Shown here: positions 8,749-17,534 of the stretch, piece after piece
Layout: every line of letters begins with the position of its first letter
How positions within the stretch are numbered: position 1 is the first letter of the stretch
DNA from: Providencia manganoxydans
GTDB lineage: Bacteria > Pseudomonadota > Gammaproteobacteria > Enterobacterales > Enterobacteriaceae
DNA: 64,000 nucleotides
Direction: 5' to 3'
NCBI RefSeq assembly: GCF_016618195.1
Contig: NZ_CP067099.1
Location: 3,224,001-3,288,000 of the forward strand
Program-made: the position numbers and the translations under genes
The notes under the pieces: model-generated
What the model was told of the DNA's origin: nothing
What the model saw: the letters and a program-made list of their open reading frames with translations, nothing else
The model's database searches: none

Positions 8749-10446
8749 ATGGAACATGAATACGAAACAAAACGCCCTCTGTACATACCTTATGCGGGCC
8801 CTATCCTGCTAGAATTTCCTTTATTGAATAAAGGCAGTGCCTTTAGCGAAGAAGAACGTGCGAGTTTTAACCTGTATGGTTTACTGCCTGAGCAAGTTGA
8901 AACTATCGAAGAACAAGTAGAACGCGCTTATCGCCAGTTAATCGACTTCAAAACAGATATCGATAAACACATTTATTTAAGAAACATTCAAGACACCAAC
9001 GAAACCCTATTCTACCGTCTAATTGATGCGCACCTCACTGAGGTGATGCCAATTATTTATACCCCGACGGTTGGTGAAGCGTGTGAACACTTCTCTGATA
9101 TCTATCGTCGTGCTCGTGGTTTATTCATTTCTTATCCAAACCGTGAATACATCGATGATATGCTGCAAAATGCCACTAAACAAAACGTGAAAGTGATTGT
9201 AGTCACTGATGGTGAGCGTATCTTAGGTCTCGGTGACCAAGGTATCGGCGGTATGGGGATTCCTATCGGTAAGCTTTCTTTGTATACCGCTTGCGGTGGC
9301 ATCAGCCCAGCTTATACTTTGCCGATCGTGATTGACGTGGGAACCAATAACCCACAGCGTCTAAATGATCCGCTGTATATGGGATGGCGTCATCCACGTA
9401 TTACTGGCGAAGAATATGACCAATTTATTGACGAATTTATTCAAGCCGTAAAACGCCGTTGGCCAAATGTGCTGTTGCAATTTGAAGACTTTGCGCAAAA
9501 GAATGCAATGCCATTGTTAAACCGTTATCGCGATGAGCTTTGCTGCTTTAACGATGATATTCAAGGTACCGCATCGGTAACCTTAGGTAGCTTGATCGCG
9601 GCTAGCCATGCTGCTGGCAGTAAACTGAGCGACCAACGAGTGACTTTCTTAGGTGCAGGTTCCGCAGGTTGTGGTATTGCTGAACAAATTGTTGCGCAAA
9701 TGAAATCTGAAGGTTTGAGCGATGAGCAAGCACGCTCACGCATTTATATGGTTGACCGTTTTGGCTTGTTAACCGATAAACTCCCTAACTTGCTAGATTT
9801 CCAAAGTAAATTGACTCAAAACAGTGGCAATTTAGCTGACTGGGATGTGAACAGCGATTCAATTTCGTTATTAGATGTGGTCCGCAATGCTAAGCCAACT
9901 ATCTTGATTGGTGTTTCAGGTCAAGCAGGTTTGTTCACCGAAGAAATCATCAAAGAGATGCACAAACACTGTGAGCGCCCAATCGTCATGCCACTGTCTA
10001 ACCCAACATCACGTGTTGAGGCTCGTCCAGAAGATATTATTAACTGGACTGATGGCAAAGCGTTAGTCGCAACAGGTAGCCCATTTGCACCAGTATCCTA
10101 TAAAGATAAGGTCTACCCTATCGCTCAGTGTAATAACTCTTATATCTTCCCAGGTATCGGCTTAGGAGTGATTGCTTCAGGCGCTAAACGCGTCACTGAA
10201 AATATGCTAATGGCAGCCAGCCGCGCGTTAGCTGAGTGCTCTCCACTCGCTAAAGCGGGTGATGGTTCACTATTGCCACCATTGTCTGATATCCAACAAG
10301 TTTCGCGTTTTATTGCGAAACAAGTTGCGAAAGAAGCGCAGGTACAGGGTGTCGCTACCGTGACCTCAGACAGTGCATTGGAAGAGGCAATTGAACGCAA
10401 TTTCTGGAAACCTGAATATCGTACTTATAAACGGACATCATTCTAA
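8749..10446 (+). CDS. maeA: NAD-dependent malic enzyme
   Basis: The enzyme oxidatively decarboxylates L-malate to pyruvate and CO2, reducing NAD. It has 565 residues, the E. coli MaeA (SfcA) length. The N-terminal malic domain contains [14 protein letters not shown] and [26 protein letters not shown]. The metal and substrate region is [31 protein letters not shown]. The NAD-binding fold has the loop [12 protein letters not shown] (about residues 298-309), followed by a conserved PLSNPTSR and [27 protein letters not shown]. The gene stands alone, with its terminator disrupted by the inverted three-hairpin repeat. Confidence 0.97.
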   Translation: MEHEYETKRPLYIPYAGPILLEFPLLNKGSAFSEEERASFNLYGLLPEQVETIEEQVERAYRQLIDFKTDIDKHIYLRNIQDTNETLFYRLIDAHLTEVMPIIYTPTVGEACEHFSDIYRRARGLFISYPNREYIDDMLQNATKQNVKVIVVTDGERILGLGDQGIGGMGIPIGKLSLYTACGGISPAYTLPIVIDVGTNNPQRLNDPLYMGWRHPRITGEEYDQFIDEFIQAVKRRWPNVLLQFEDFAQKNAMPLLNRYRDELCCFNDDIQGTASVTLGSLIAASHAAGSKLSDQRVTFLGAGSAGCGIAEQIVAQMKSEGLSDEQARSRIYMVDRFGLLTDKLPNLLDFQSKLTQNSGNLADWDVNSDSISLLDVVRNAKPTILIGVSGQAGLFTEEIIKEMHKHCERPIVMPLSNPTSRVEARPEDIINWTDGKALVATGSPFAPVSYKDKVYPIAQCNNSYIFPGIGLGVIASGAKRVTENMLMAASRALAECSPLAKAGDGSLLPPLSDIQQVSRFIAKQVAKEAQVQGVATVTSDSALEEAIERNFWKPEYRTYKRTSF

Positions 10447-10460
10447 TTTCCGAATAGGTT

Positions 10461-10482
10461 AAAGGCGCTATTTAGCGCTCTT
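10461..10482 (+). terminator. Terminator hairpin of maeA, left copy flanking a repeat
   Basis: The stem ggcgcta / tagcgct lies 15 bases after the maeA stop. The same hairpin recurs at 10619-10635 on the other side of the repeat. Confidence 0.6.
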
Positions 10483-10618
10483 AGACTGTTGACAAACCTA
10501 TCATGTTTGGCGGTAGTCGTTAGGGTTCTGAAATAAACGAGGAAAATCAATTTATTGATTTTCGGCTGATAGCACTGAGCGGGAAAACCACGCTTTATCT
10601 CGCTTCGTCAGCAACCTC
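10483..10618 (-). repeat. Terminator-nested three-hairpin repeat, copy C (inverted)
   Basis: The reverse complement of this 136-bp segment matches 31831-31969 along its whole length, including the central aaaatcaataaattgatttt palindrome and the right-hand accgccaaac...gtttgtca stem. It lies between two copies of the maeA terminator hairpin that share the core ggcgctatttagcgc. The first stem is partly decayed. Confidence 0.78.
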
Positions 10619-10649
10619 AGGGCGCTATTTAGCGCCCTTTTTAGTTTTT
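10619..10649 (+). terminator. Terminator hairpin of maeA, right copy
   Basis: The stem agggcgcta / tagcgccct is followed by tttttagttttt, so this copy keeps the T tract that the left copy lost. Confidence 0.8.
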
Positions 10650-10697
10650 GACCTCATTTTTCAGATATTGGATATAAACTAAAATTTTGGCACATTT

Positions 10698-10772
10698 TAT
10701 ACTCTAAAGATCCAGCACCACTAACTAATGAATTGAGTCAAAACTCTTGTAGCTTAAAGTATGGCAAGTATA
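10698..10772 (+). repeat. Internally deleted ERIC upstream of aarA
   Basis: Only the ends remain: tatactctaaaga on the left and cttgtagcttaaagtatggc then aagtata on the right, 75 bp in all. It ends 22 bases before the aarA start codon. Confidence 0.7.
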
Positions 10773-10794
10773 AATATTATTATAAGGACTTAAT

Positions 10795-11655
10795 ATGTCT
10801 GAACAACCAAACTACACACCACCTGCATCCAAACCGCGTATTTCATTGAAAGCCATGGCATTAACGCTGATCCTTGTGCTATTCAATATCGCTGTTTATT
10901 TTTATCAAATCGCCTTTGCATCACCGCTAGAATCGCGAGAAAGCAACTTATTGTTATTTGGTGCAAATATCTACCAACTCTCACTAACAGGTGATTGGTG
11001 GCGTTATCCCATCAGTATGATTTTGCATTCAGATGCAATGCATATTGGTTTTAATAGTCTTGCCTTATTAGTCATTGGTATTGAATGCGAACGGGTTTAT
11101 GGCAAATTTAAATTATTATCTATTTATATTATTTCTGGCGTCGGTGCAGCCTTATTTAGTGCCTACTGGCAATACCAAGAATCACTCAAGGCAGTTGATT
11201 CATTTAGTTTATATATGCCAATAAATAATACGGTGTATATTACTATCGGTGTAGGTGCATCAGGCGCCATTATGGGGCTAGCGGCTGCATCAGTGATCTA
11301 TTTGTTCAAAACGATTAATTCACCAGATGTCCCTGATATCGAAAATGCCAAACTAAAACGCCAGCTATACAATATTATTGCCATGATTGCGTTAACTTTA
11401 GTTAATGGTATGCAGTCTGGAGTGGATAATGCAGCGCATGTGGGGGGTGCCGTGATTGGTGCATTGGTTAGCTTAGGCTATGTAATTTCAGCAAAGAAAT
11501 CCTACCTTATTGACCTGTTGATTACCGCAATAGCTGCTGCTTTGCTGATATTTGCTATCTACAGTATCTCTTTCTCAACCGATGAAGATTTATTGTTTGA
11601 ACGTGAATTTATTTATCAAGAAATCCAAAAAGAAGTGACTGATGCAAATCAGTAA
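10795..11655 (+). CDS. aarA: Rhomboid intramembrane serine protease AarA
   Basis: This 286-residue protein has seven hydrophobic segments, the rhomboid fold. The catalytic serine is S156 in GVGASGAIMG and the catalytic histidine is H215 in NAAHVGGA. H83 and N87 (MHIGFNSLALL) form the oxyanion region, and the L1-loop WR motif is at 69-70. The sequence is strikingly close to AarA of Providencia stuartii as I remember it (for example SPLESRESNLLLFGANIYQL). There AarA cleaves an N-terminal extension from TatA, activating twin-arginine export needed for an extracellular signal. tatA is not in this window, so that role is inferred. An AAGGACTT ribosome site precedes the ATG. A remnant ERIC lies in the leader. 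Confidence 0.93.
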   Translation: MSEQPNYTPPASKPRISLKAMALTLILVLFNIAVYFYQIAFASPLESRESNLLLFGANIYQLSLTGDWWRYPISMILHSDAMHIGFNSLALLVIGIECERVYGKFKLLSIYIISGVGAALFSAYWQYQESLKAVDSFSLYMPINNTVYITIGVGASGAIMGLAAASVIYLFKTINSPDVPDIENAKLKRQLYNIIAMIALTLVNGMQSGVDNAAHVGGAVIGALVSLGYVISAKKSYLIDLLITAIAAALLIFAIYSISFSTDEDLLFEREFIYQEIQKEVTDANQ

Positions 11656-11660
11656 TGAAT

Positions 11661-11685
11661 ATCCCCTTGGTATAACCAAGGGGAT
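11661..11685. terminator. Hairpin between convergent aarA and TSUP gene
   Basis: A near-perfect stem atccccttgg / ccaaggggat with a five-base loop. The lack of a long T run makes it a modest terminator. Confidence 0.5.
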
Positions 11686-11739
11686 CATTAATGGCATTTC
11701 TTCATTATCATTCAGATTGCAGCGTTTTCGCTCGAATAT

Positions 11740-12522
11740 TTAAAGCATAAACACTTTTAGCGTCATCATGATGGCACTGCATACAATAAGTAACAGTGTA
11801 ATATATTGGAAAGTGCGTTCAGATAATGTCACCAGCAAATGTTTCGCCAATGGCATTACGAGTAATGCCCCTGCACATAAAATGAGTGCCAATTTTAAAT
11901 CAGTGTGACCGTCCTGCGCATAAGCTAACGCAGAAGATCCTGATAAAACCGTGGTAACAACAATTGACGTACCAATAGCTTGCTTAATATTTAACTGCAT
12001 ATAACGTAACAGCATCGGCAATACCACAACACCGCCCCCCACACCTGTCGCACCTAATACAATACCCGCAATAACCGCAGGCACTGCCATTGCACGTAAT
12101 TGGCTCTCTTTAATGGCTATTTTTTTAATTGGATTGGCAAAAAACATACGATGAATAAATAAGTACAGAGAAAAAATAATTGCCACCGCAACCAACAAAT
12201 TAATCCCCCATTCAACCTGTTTTTCATATTGCGGAATGCTTCCCAACCAAGTCACCAATAAACTCGATAAAAATGTACTTGGCAACATAATTGCCAATAC
12301 AATAAATGCGCCTTTTAATGGAATATTGCCTAATCGAAAATGCATATATGACGAAGAGACTTTCATCAACATGGATAAGAAGTTTGCTGTGGCCACCGCG
12401 GCTAATGCATTGAGTCCAAAAAAATAGGTCAGTATCGGTAAAACAATCACACCACCACCGACACCTGTGGTGCTAATAATCAAGCCAATCAATGCTCCGA
12501 TGGCTAACTCAGTTAAAATCAT
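11740..12522 (-). CDS. TauE/SafE (TSUP) family permease
   Basis: This 260-residue integral membrane protein has about eight hydrophobic segments and internal twofold repetition. The diagnostic motif occurs in each half: TTGVGGGVIVLP near residue 18 and ATGVGGGVVVLP near residue 158. TSUP permeases move small anions such as sulfite, sulfoacetate or other organosulfur and carboxylate compounds; the substrate cannot be read from sequence. It is the last gene after murQ, murP and murR, starting 6 bases past the murR stop, so it is probably co-transcribed. That makes it a candidate carrier for a product or by-product of amino-sugar use, but this is inference only. Confidence 0.85.
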   Translation of the reverse strand: MILTELAIGALIGLIISTTGVGGGVIVLPILTYFFGLNALAAVATANFLSMLMKVSSSYMHFRLGNIPLKGAFIVLAIMLPSTFLSSLLVTWLGSIPQYEKQVEWGINLLVAVAIIFSLYLFIHRMFFANPIKKIAIKESQLRAMAVPAVIAGIVLGATGVGGGVVVLPMLLRYMQLNIKQAIGTSIVVTTVLSGSSALAYAQDGHTDLKLALILCAGALLVMPLAKHLLVTLSERTFQYITLLLIVCSAIMMTLKVFML

Positions 12523-12528
12523 TAGGTT

Positions 12529-13371
12529 TTATCCTGCCCGGGTTACGGCTTGCCGTGCTTTGTGTAATGCAATATCTGCATCTTCATTGGCGAGGGTTAA
12601 ATACTTAAAAAATAGTGTATCAAATATGACCATTTGCAATACTTGTGGCGTGATCACACCAAGCTGGGAGTGCTGTTCATCATAGAAATAAGGCAAAGTA
12701 TAATCAGCAAGGCGCGCTGCTTCATCTTGCCCAAAACGGGTTAATGCGACAGTCGTACAACCACTTTCATGAGCTGATTTCAGCATATAATTGATATCAG
12801 GGGTATTGCCCCTTGCAGTGACAGCGATTGCTAAATCACTTGCATTCAAGTTTGCCGAATAACCGAGTTGAACATGCAGGTCAGGACTAAACAACGCATG
12901 TTTATTCACACGGATCAATTTAAGAAAAATATCATTAGCCACAATCGCTGAAGATCCGATCCCAAATACTACAACCCGTTTTGCTTCAACAATTTTTTGT
13001 GCGATTGCATCCACCGTCAACGGCTCTAGTAATCCCACTGATTTTTCAATTGCCGTAATAAACATTTGCCCTGATTTAGCGATAATCTGAGCCGTATCAT
13101 CATTACGGCTCAGATTGCCATACAAACTCTCGGCTTTGTGCTGCTTTTCATCGGATAAGTAATCAACTTTAAATTCAGGATAGCCACGGTAACCCATTTG
13201 GCGCGCAAAACGGATAACTGAAGCGCTGCTTACCCCAGCAGCTTGAGCAAGTTCAGCTGCATTCATCGAAACAATGCTATCACGACTTTCGAGCAAAAAA
13301 TGGGCGATACGTTGCTCGGTGCCTTTGCCTCTGGTCAATAAACTTTCCAATTTTACCGTCAGTGTTGACAT
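12529..13371 (-). CDS. murR: RpiR-family regulator MurR
   Basis: This 280-residue regulator has an N-terminal RpiR-type helix-turn-helix (residues 1-77, with AAELAQAAGVSSASVIRFARQMGYRGYPEFK). A C-terminal SIS sugar-phosphate domain follows (about 115-250, VVFGIGSSAIVANDIFLKLIRVN). In E. coli MurR represses murQP and is relieved by MurNAc-6-phosphate. There murR is divergent from murQ, whereas here it is the third gene of the same operon, 15 bases after murP, so it would be autoregulated with its targets. The name rests mainly on this context, since the SIS domain alone does not define the ligand. Confidence 0.85.
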   Translation of the reverse strand: MSTLTVKLESLLTRGKGTEQRIAHFLLESRDSIVSMNAAELAQAAGVSSASVIRFARQMGYRGYPEFKVDYLSDEKQHKAESLYGNLSRNDDTAQIIAKSGQMFITAIEKSVGLLEPLTVDAIAQKIVEAKRVVVFGIGSSAIVANDIFLKLIRVNKHALFSPDLHVQLGYSANLNASDLAIAVTARGNTPDINYMLKSAHESGCTTVALTRFGQDEAARLADYTLPYFYDEQHSQLGVITPQVLQMVIFDTLFFKYLTLANEDADIALHKARQAVTRAG

Positions 13372-13386
13372 GGCTATTCCTTATTA

Positions 13387-14751
13387 TTATTTTTCTGGAT
13401 CGTTGAAGCCTATTATCATACTGGCAATGAAACCGACAATCCATGCGCCAGCTACCGCAATCAGAAAATCAAGAATTTGCCCATCTCCAACTAACGGTAT
13501 TAATGATAAGCCAGCCGTTCCAAACGGAATAATAATCCCCACATGGAAGAAGGCCATTAATGCCCCACCAGCGGCACCACCAATACAGCCAGCAATAAAA
13601 GGTTTACCTAGCGGTAATGACACACCGAACAATAATGGTTCGCCAACCCCAAAGATCCCCACAGGTAAAGCACCAACTAAGGTTTTTTTCAGGCGTTGAT
13701 TTTTAGTTTTCAGGAATACCCAGAAACAAGAACCGACTTGCCCCATTCCTCCCATCGCTAAGATTGGGAATAGGTAATTTAAGCCAAAAGTTTGCAAAAT
13801 TTCAGCATGAATGGGGATCAAGCCTTGATGCAAACCTGTAAGTAATAAAAATAGGAAGCTGCCACCTAAAATGCCCCCTGTCACCACTGCGCCACCTCCA
13901 CTGTTTAGCAATGCAACAGAAACGCCTTGAGACAAGATTTGGTTGAGATAATGCCCCGCAGGTTGGAACACAATCAAAGCCACCATAGCTGACACTAAAA
14001 TGGTCACAAATGGCGTTACGATAAGATCGAGGCTCTCTTTAATGATACTTCTAAACCACACTTCAAATTTAGAAGAGAATACCACCACCATCAGTACAGC
14101 AAAGATCCCGCCACTGTTTGGCTGTAATTTCTCACCAAATAATGTGATATCGGCCAAGCCAGGCATCGCTAGCAGCCCTGCCATAACCGCACCAATTGAG
14201 GTTGATGCCCCTAATTCTTTCGCGGTATTCACACCAATCATGATAGAGAGATAGGTAAAAACGGCGCTACCGATCAATTTCAATAATTTAAACAGTTCAG
14301 GGAACTGCTCCACCACACCCGGTGCGACTAGACGCACAATATTAATCAGCCCCATAATGAGACCACAACCAATCAACGCAGGAATAGTTGGTACAAAAAT
14401 AGCAGCAAGTGTGTTTAACATGCGACGAATTGAAAACGGTTTTTTCTCGGAACTAGCAGCAATGCTACTTTCATTCGTCAGGTCACTACCCTGCATTCTT
14501 TTATTCATTACCGAAAAAACTTTAGCCGCGGTTCCCATCCCCACAATGACTTGTTGTTGTTCACCATTAAAGACAACGCCTTTCACACCTTCGACTTGTT
14601 TCAGAGCCTCTGCATTGAATTTGCTATTGTCTTTTAAAACTAAACGAATACGTGTCATACAATGAGTCAACGTCACCACGTTTTCGAATCCACCCGCCTG
14701 TTTTTCTATTTCTTTGGCGAGTACTTCCAGATGTTCTATCTTGTTAGCCAT
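13387..14751 (-). CDS. murP: PTS permease IIBC for N-acetylmuramic acid
   Basis: This 454-residue phosphotransferase permease has the IIB domain first (residues 1-85, phospho-acceptor C31 in THCMTRIRLVLKD) and then the IIC membrane domain (from about residue 110). The conserved substrate loop GVGEPLLFGVSLPLGKPF is near 360-377. No IIA domain is present, so it must use a IIA-Glc supplied elsewhere, as E. coli MurP does. It imports MurNAc as MurNAc-6-phosphate for MurQ. It lies 21 bases downstream of murQ. Close relatives import sucrose or trehalose, but the murQ and murR neighbours settle the assignment. Confidence 0.92.
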   Translation of the reverse strand: MANKIEHLEVLAKEIEKQAGGFENVVTLTHCMTRIRLVLKDNSKFNAEALKQVEGVKGVVFNGEQQQVIVGMGTAAKVFSVMNKRMQGSDLTNESSIAASSEKKPFSIRRMLNTLAAIFVPTIPALIGCGLIMGLINIVRLVAPGVVEQFPELFKLLKLIGSAVFTYLSIMIGVNTAKELGASTSIGAVMAGLLAMPGLADITLFGEKLQPNSGGIFAVLMVVVFSSKFEVWFRSIIKESLDLIVTPFVTILVSAMVALIVFQPAGHYLNQILSQGVSVALLNSGGGAVVTGGILGGSFLFLLLTGLHQGLIPIHAEILQTFGLNYLFPILAMGGMGQVGSCFWVFLKTKNQRLKKTLVGALPVGIFGVGEPLLFGVSLPLGKPFIAGCIGGAAGGALMAFFHVGIIIPFGTAGLSLIPLVGDGQILDFLIAVAGAWIVGFIASMIIGFNDPEK

Positions 14752-14772
14752 ATAATTTCCCCAGTATTGACG

Positions 14773-15693
14773 TTACTCGCGGTAGCTATTCAGCATCAGA
14801 TCCAAACTACTATTTGGATTTTTCTGAACAATATCAGTCGCTTGCTGTGCATTAATATTAAGTTCATACATTAAAATTGCGCGTCGTGGATGATAATCCA
14901 CTTGCTTTAACAACTCTGCGGCTGTTTGCGTATCGATCTGGCACACTTCCCCAACAATTCTTTCGGCACGGCGCAGCAATTTGATATTATTTGCCACCAC
15001 ATCAATCATTAAATTAGTGTGAATTCGCCCTAAACGCGCCATCACACAAGTGCTGAGCATACCTAAAATCATTTTTTGTGCCGTACCACTTTTCATTCGT
15101 GTCGAGCCAGAAAGCACTTCAGCTCCCACATCAGGAGCAATCGCATATTGTGCAAGCTCACTTAGCACACTATGACCTCGTGTGGTGATAGCCACCGTCA
15201 GTGCACCTAATTGATTGCCATACTCAATCGCTGATAAGGTAAAAGGCGTTCGTCCACTCGCTGCAATACCAATAATCACATCTTTTTCGCTTGCACCACG
15301 CTGTTTAAGCTCTTCAACTGAGGCTTCAACAGAATCCTCAATATTTTCAACCGCTTTTAACATCGCGGCCTGTCCACCCGCAATAATCGATTGCACTAAT
15401 TCAGGCGATGTACCAAATGTTGGGGGGCATTCAGCGCTATCGAGGACAGCAAGTCGTCCGCTAGTTCCAGCTCCGACATAAAATATCCTCCCTCCTTGCT
15501 TTAAGCGCTCTGCAATCATATCAACCACATTGGCGATTTCAGGTAACACTGCCTGTAGAGAGGCAGCGACCGTGCTATCAGCTTGATTAATCTCTGTTAG
15601 CATGGATAAGGTGTCTAAACGCGAAAACTGCAACGTGTCTTGATTGAGCTCATTTTGCAAGCAATCACTGAGTGTATTTTCGGTTACTGACAT
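14773..15693 (-). CDS. murQ: N-acetylmuramic acid 6-phosphate etherase
   Basis: MurQ cleaves the lactyl ether of MurNAc-6-phosphate, giving GlcNAc-6-phosphate and D-lactate, in recycling or use of cell-wall sugar. The protein has 306 residues (E. coli 298). The SIS domain contains GGRIFYVGAGTSGRLAVLDSAECPPTFG (about 67-94), whose DSAEC glutamate is the expected catalytic acid, and GIAASGRTPF. A C-terminal UBA-like helical part begins near 260. It is first in the operon murQ-murP-murR-TSUP, with a plausible CRP site about 100 bases upstream. Confidence 0.96.
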   Translation of the reverse strand: MSVTENTLSDCLQNELNQDTLQFSRLDTLSMLTEINQADSTVAASLQAVLPEIANVVDMIAERLKQGGRIFYVGAGTSGRLAVLDSAECPPTFGTSPELVQSIIAGGQAAMLKAVENIEDSVEASVEELKQRGASEKDVIIGIAASGRTPFTLSAIEYGNQLGALTVAITTRGHSVLSELAQYAIAPDVGAEVLSGSTRMKSGTAQKMILGMLSTCVMARLGRIHTNLMIDVVANNIKLLRRAERIVGEVCQIDTQTAAELLKQVDYHPRRAILMYELNINAQQATDIVQKNPNSSLDLMLNSYRE

Positions 15694-16127
15694 GACATCA
15701 CCTCAAATGAAATTAAATTTCACAAAAAATTACTACTAATGAATTTTTATTTCAATTAAAATCATAGCAACGTTATCATTTGTATTGGTTTACGTGATCA
15801 ATTTCACATCATTACCTGATATCGGGAAAACGATTAGGCTGTGAAAAAGCACGCTGTCCCTCCCTTCCTTTTATTACTTATCCGAAATTTTCATTTAAGA
15901 ATGTTTGAGATCTCAGTCACGAGTTATTAATGAATTGTTAATTTTTTTGTGATCTAAGCGCTTTTTCTTTTCTTTTTTGTCACAACGGATTTGCTTAACC
16001 AAATGATCTCATCTATTAATACAATTCATATCAACTAACGATACAAATTAATAACAAGATTATTTCGCAGCCTAAAAAATTAAATTTAGACAATCAGGCT
16101 GAGATTAATAACACTGGAGAAACAGTT
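15694..16127. promoter_or_regulatory. Divergent control region between murQ and the GntP permease gene
   Basis: This 434-base AT-rich spacer has no gene and separates the two oppositely directed catabolic operons. Besides the CRP-like site it holds the palindrome tgagatctca (15907-15916). Operators for MurR and for the IclR regulator would be expected here but cannot be assigned by eye. Confidence 0.6.
15793..15808. promoter_or_regulatory. Probable CRP-cAMP binding site
   Basis: The sequence cgtgatcaatttcaca matches TGTGA-N6-TCACA at nine of ten core positions. It lies about 100 bases from the murQ start, which fits catabolite control of MurNAc use. Confidence 0.6.
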
Positions 16128-17522
16128 ATGTTGAGTATCCTAGGCATTGTTCTTTCCCTACTGATGTTGATGTATTTTGCATATCGGGGCGTGAGTGTAT
16201 TGATTTTAGCGCCAATACTGGCTCTGTTTGCCGTTATGATGAGCGGTGAGGTTTCTCAGCTATTTGGTGTCTACACACAAGTCTTTATGACGGGGCTAGG
16301 CGGCTACGTCGTAAAATATTTTCCATTATTTTTACTGGGTGCCGTATTCGGAAAATTGATGGATGACTCAGGTTCAGCGCAATCCATCGCTTATTCGCTG
16401 GTGAGAAAGTTGGGGGGACATCGCGCCCTGCTAGCGGTTGTGATCACCTGTAGTATTTTAACTTACGGTGGCGTCTCACTATTTGTCGTTGGTTTTGCCA
16501 TTTTCCCTATTGCCGCCGCTATTTTCCATGCTGCTGCTATACCCAAACGCTTGATCCCCGGCGCTATTGCTCTCGGCTCACTCAGTTTTACCATGACAGC
16601 ATTACCGGGCACACCAGCCATTCAAAATACCATCCCAATGCCTTTCTTTGGAACTGATGCCTTCGCCGCCCCAGGTTTAGGGTTGATTGGCTCAGCGGTC
16701 ATGTTTGCCGCAGGTTATGGTTGGCTAAGCTATCGAGTGCGTAAGGCGAAACATGCCGCAGAGGGATACGGTGATACCTATCATGCTCCTGAAAAGCCTA
16801 CCGATGATGAACATCGCCATCTACCCGCACTTTGGAAGGCTCTATTACCCATCATATTAGTCGTTTCTTGTAACTACTTGCTTAGTAAGGTGATCCCTTT
16901 AATGGATACCGCATATCTTTCAGAAGACAAATACGGTAACACGGCTCTCAACAGCGTTTTAGGATTATGGGCGATCATTGGTGCATTAGTTCTGTCCTGC
17001 GTCACCATCATTATTTTAAATTGGTCACGTTGGAAAAATCTCAAAGAAACCATGAACAAAGGGGTTATGGGTTCTTTACTGCCTATCTTTAATACCGCAT
17101 CGGAAGTGGGTTATGGCGCCGTTATCGCTTCTCTTGCTGCCTTTGCCGTGATCAGTAATTACTTATTGAGCATTTCCGCAGGTAACGTACTGATTTCAGA
17201 ATCCATTGTGATCAGCATGCTAGTGGGTACAACAGGATCGGCTTCTGGCGGTTTAAGTATCGCACTGAGCATGATGGGCGAACATTTCTTACAAATGGCT
17301 GATGCTGCGGGTATCTCACCTGAATTATTACATCGCGTCGCTGCAATGGCATCAGGTGGTTTAGATACCCTACCGCACAATGGTGCTGTTATTTCATTAT
17401 TGGCGATTTGTGGCCTGACCCACAAACGATCTTATTTCGATATTTTTATGGTGACCGTTGTTGGCAGTGTGCTGGGGCTCATTGTCGTCATCAGCCTCGG
17501 ATCACTATTTGGCTCATTCTAA
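16128..17522 (+). CDS. GntP-family organic acid permease
   Basis: A 464-residue membrane protein with about twelve hydrophobic segments. The N-terminal YRGVSVLILAPILALFAVMMSG and FPLFLLGAVFGKLMDDSGSA, and later TYGGVSLFVVGFAIFPIAAAIF, are GntP-family features. The C-terminal MASGGLDTLPHNGAVISLLAICGL matches the subgroup that includes hydroxybutyrate and other monocarboxylate permeases rather than true gluconate permeases. It is followed 12 bases later by an iron alcohol dehydrogenase and then a semialdehyde dehydrogenase, so the likely substrate is a hydroxy acid such as 3-hydroxypropionate or 3-hydroxyisobutyrate (inference). Confidence 0.88.
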   Translation: MLSILGIVLSLLMLMYFAYRGVSVLILAPILALFAVMMSGEVSQLFGVYTQVFMTGLGGYVVKYFPLFLLGAVFGKLMDDSGSAQSIAYSLVRKLGGHRALLAVVITCSILTYGGVSLFVVGFAIFPIAAAIFHAAAIPKRLIPGAIALGSLSFTMTALPGTPAIQNTIPMPFFGTDAFAAPGLGLIGSAVMFAAGYGWLSYRVRKAKHAAEGYGDTYHAPEKPTDDEHRHLPALWKALLPIILVVSCNYLLSKVIPLMDTAYLSEDKYGNTALNSVLGLWAIIGALVLSCVTIIILNWSRWKNLKETMNKGVMGSLLPIFNTASEVGYGAVIASLAAFAVISNYLLSISAGNVLISESIVISMLVGTTGSASGGLSIALSMMGEHFLQMADAAGISPELLHRVAAMASGGLDTLPHNGAVISLLAICGLTHKRSYFDIFMVTVVGSVLGLIVVISLGSLFGSF

Positions 17523-17534
17523 AAGGAAATCATT

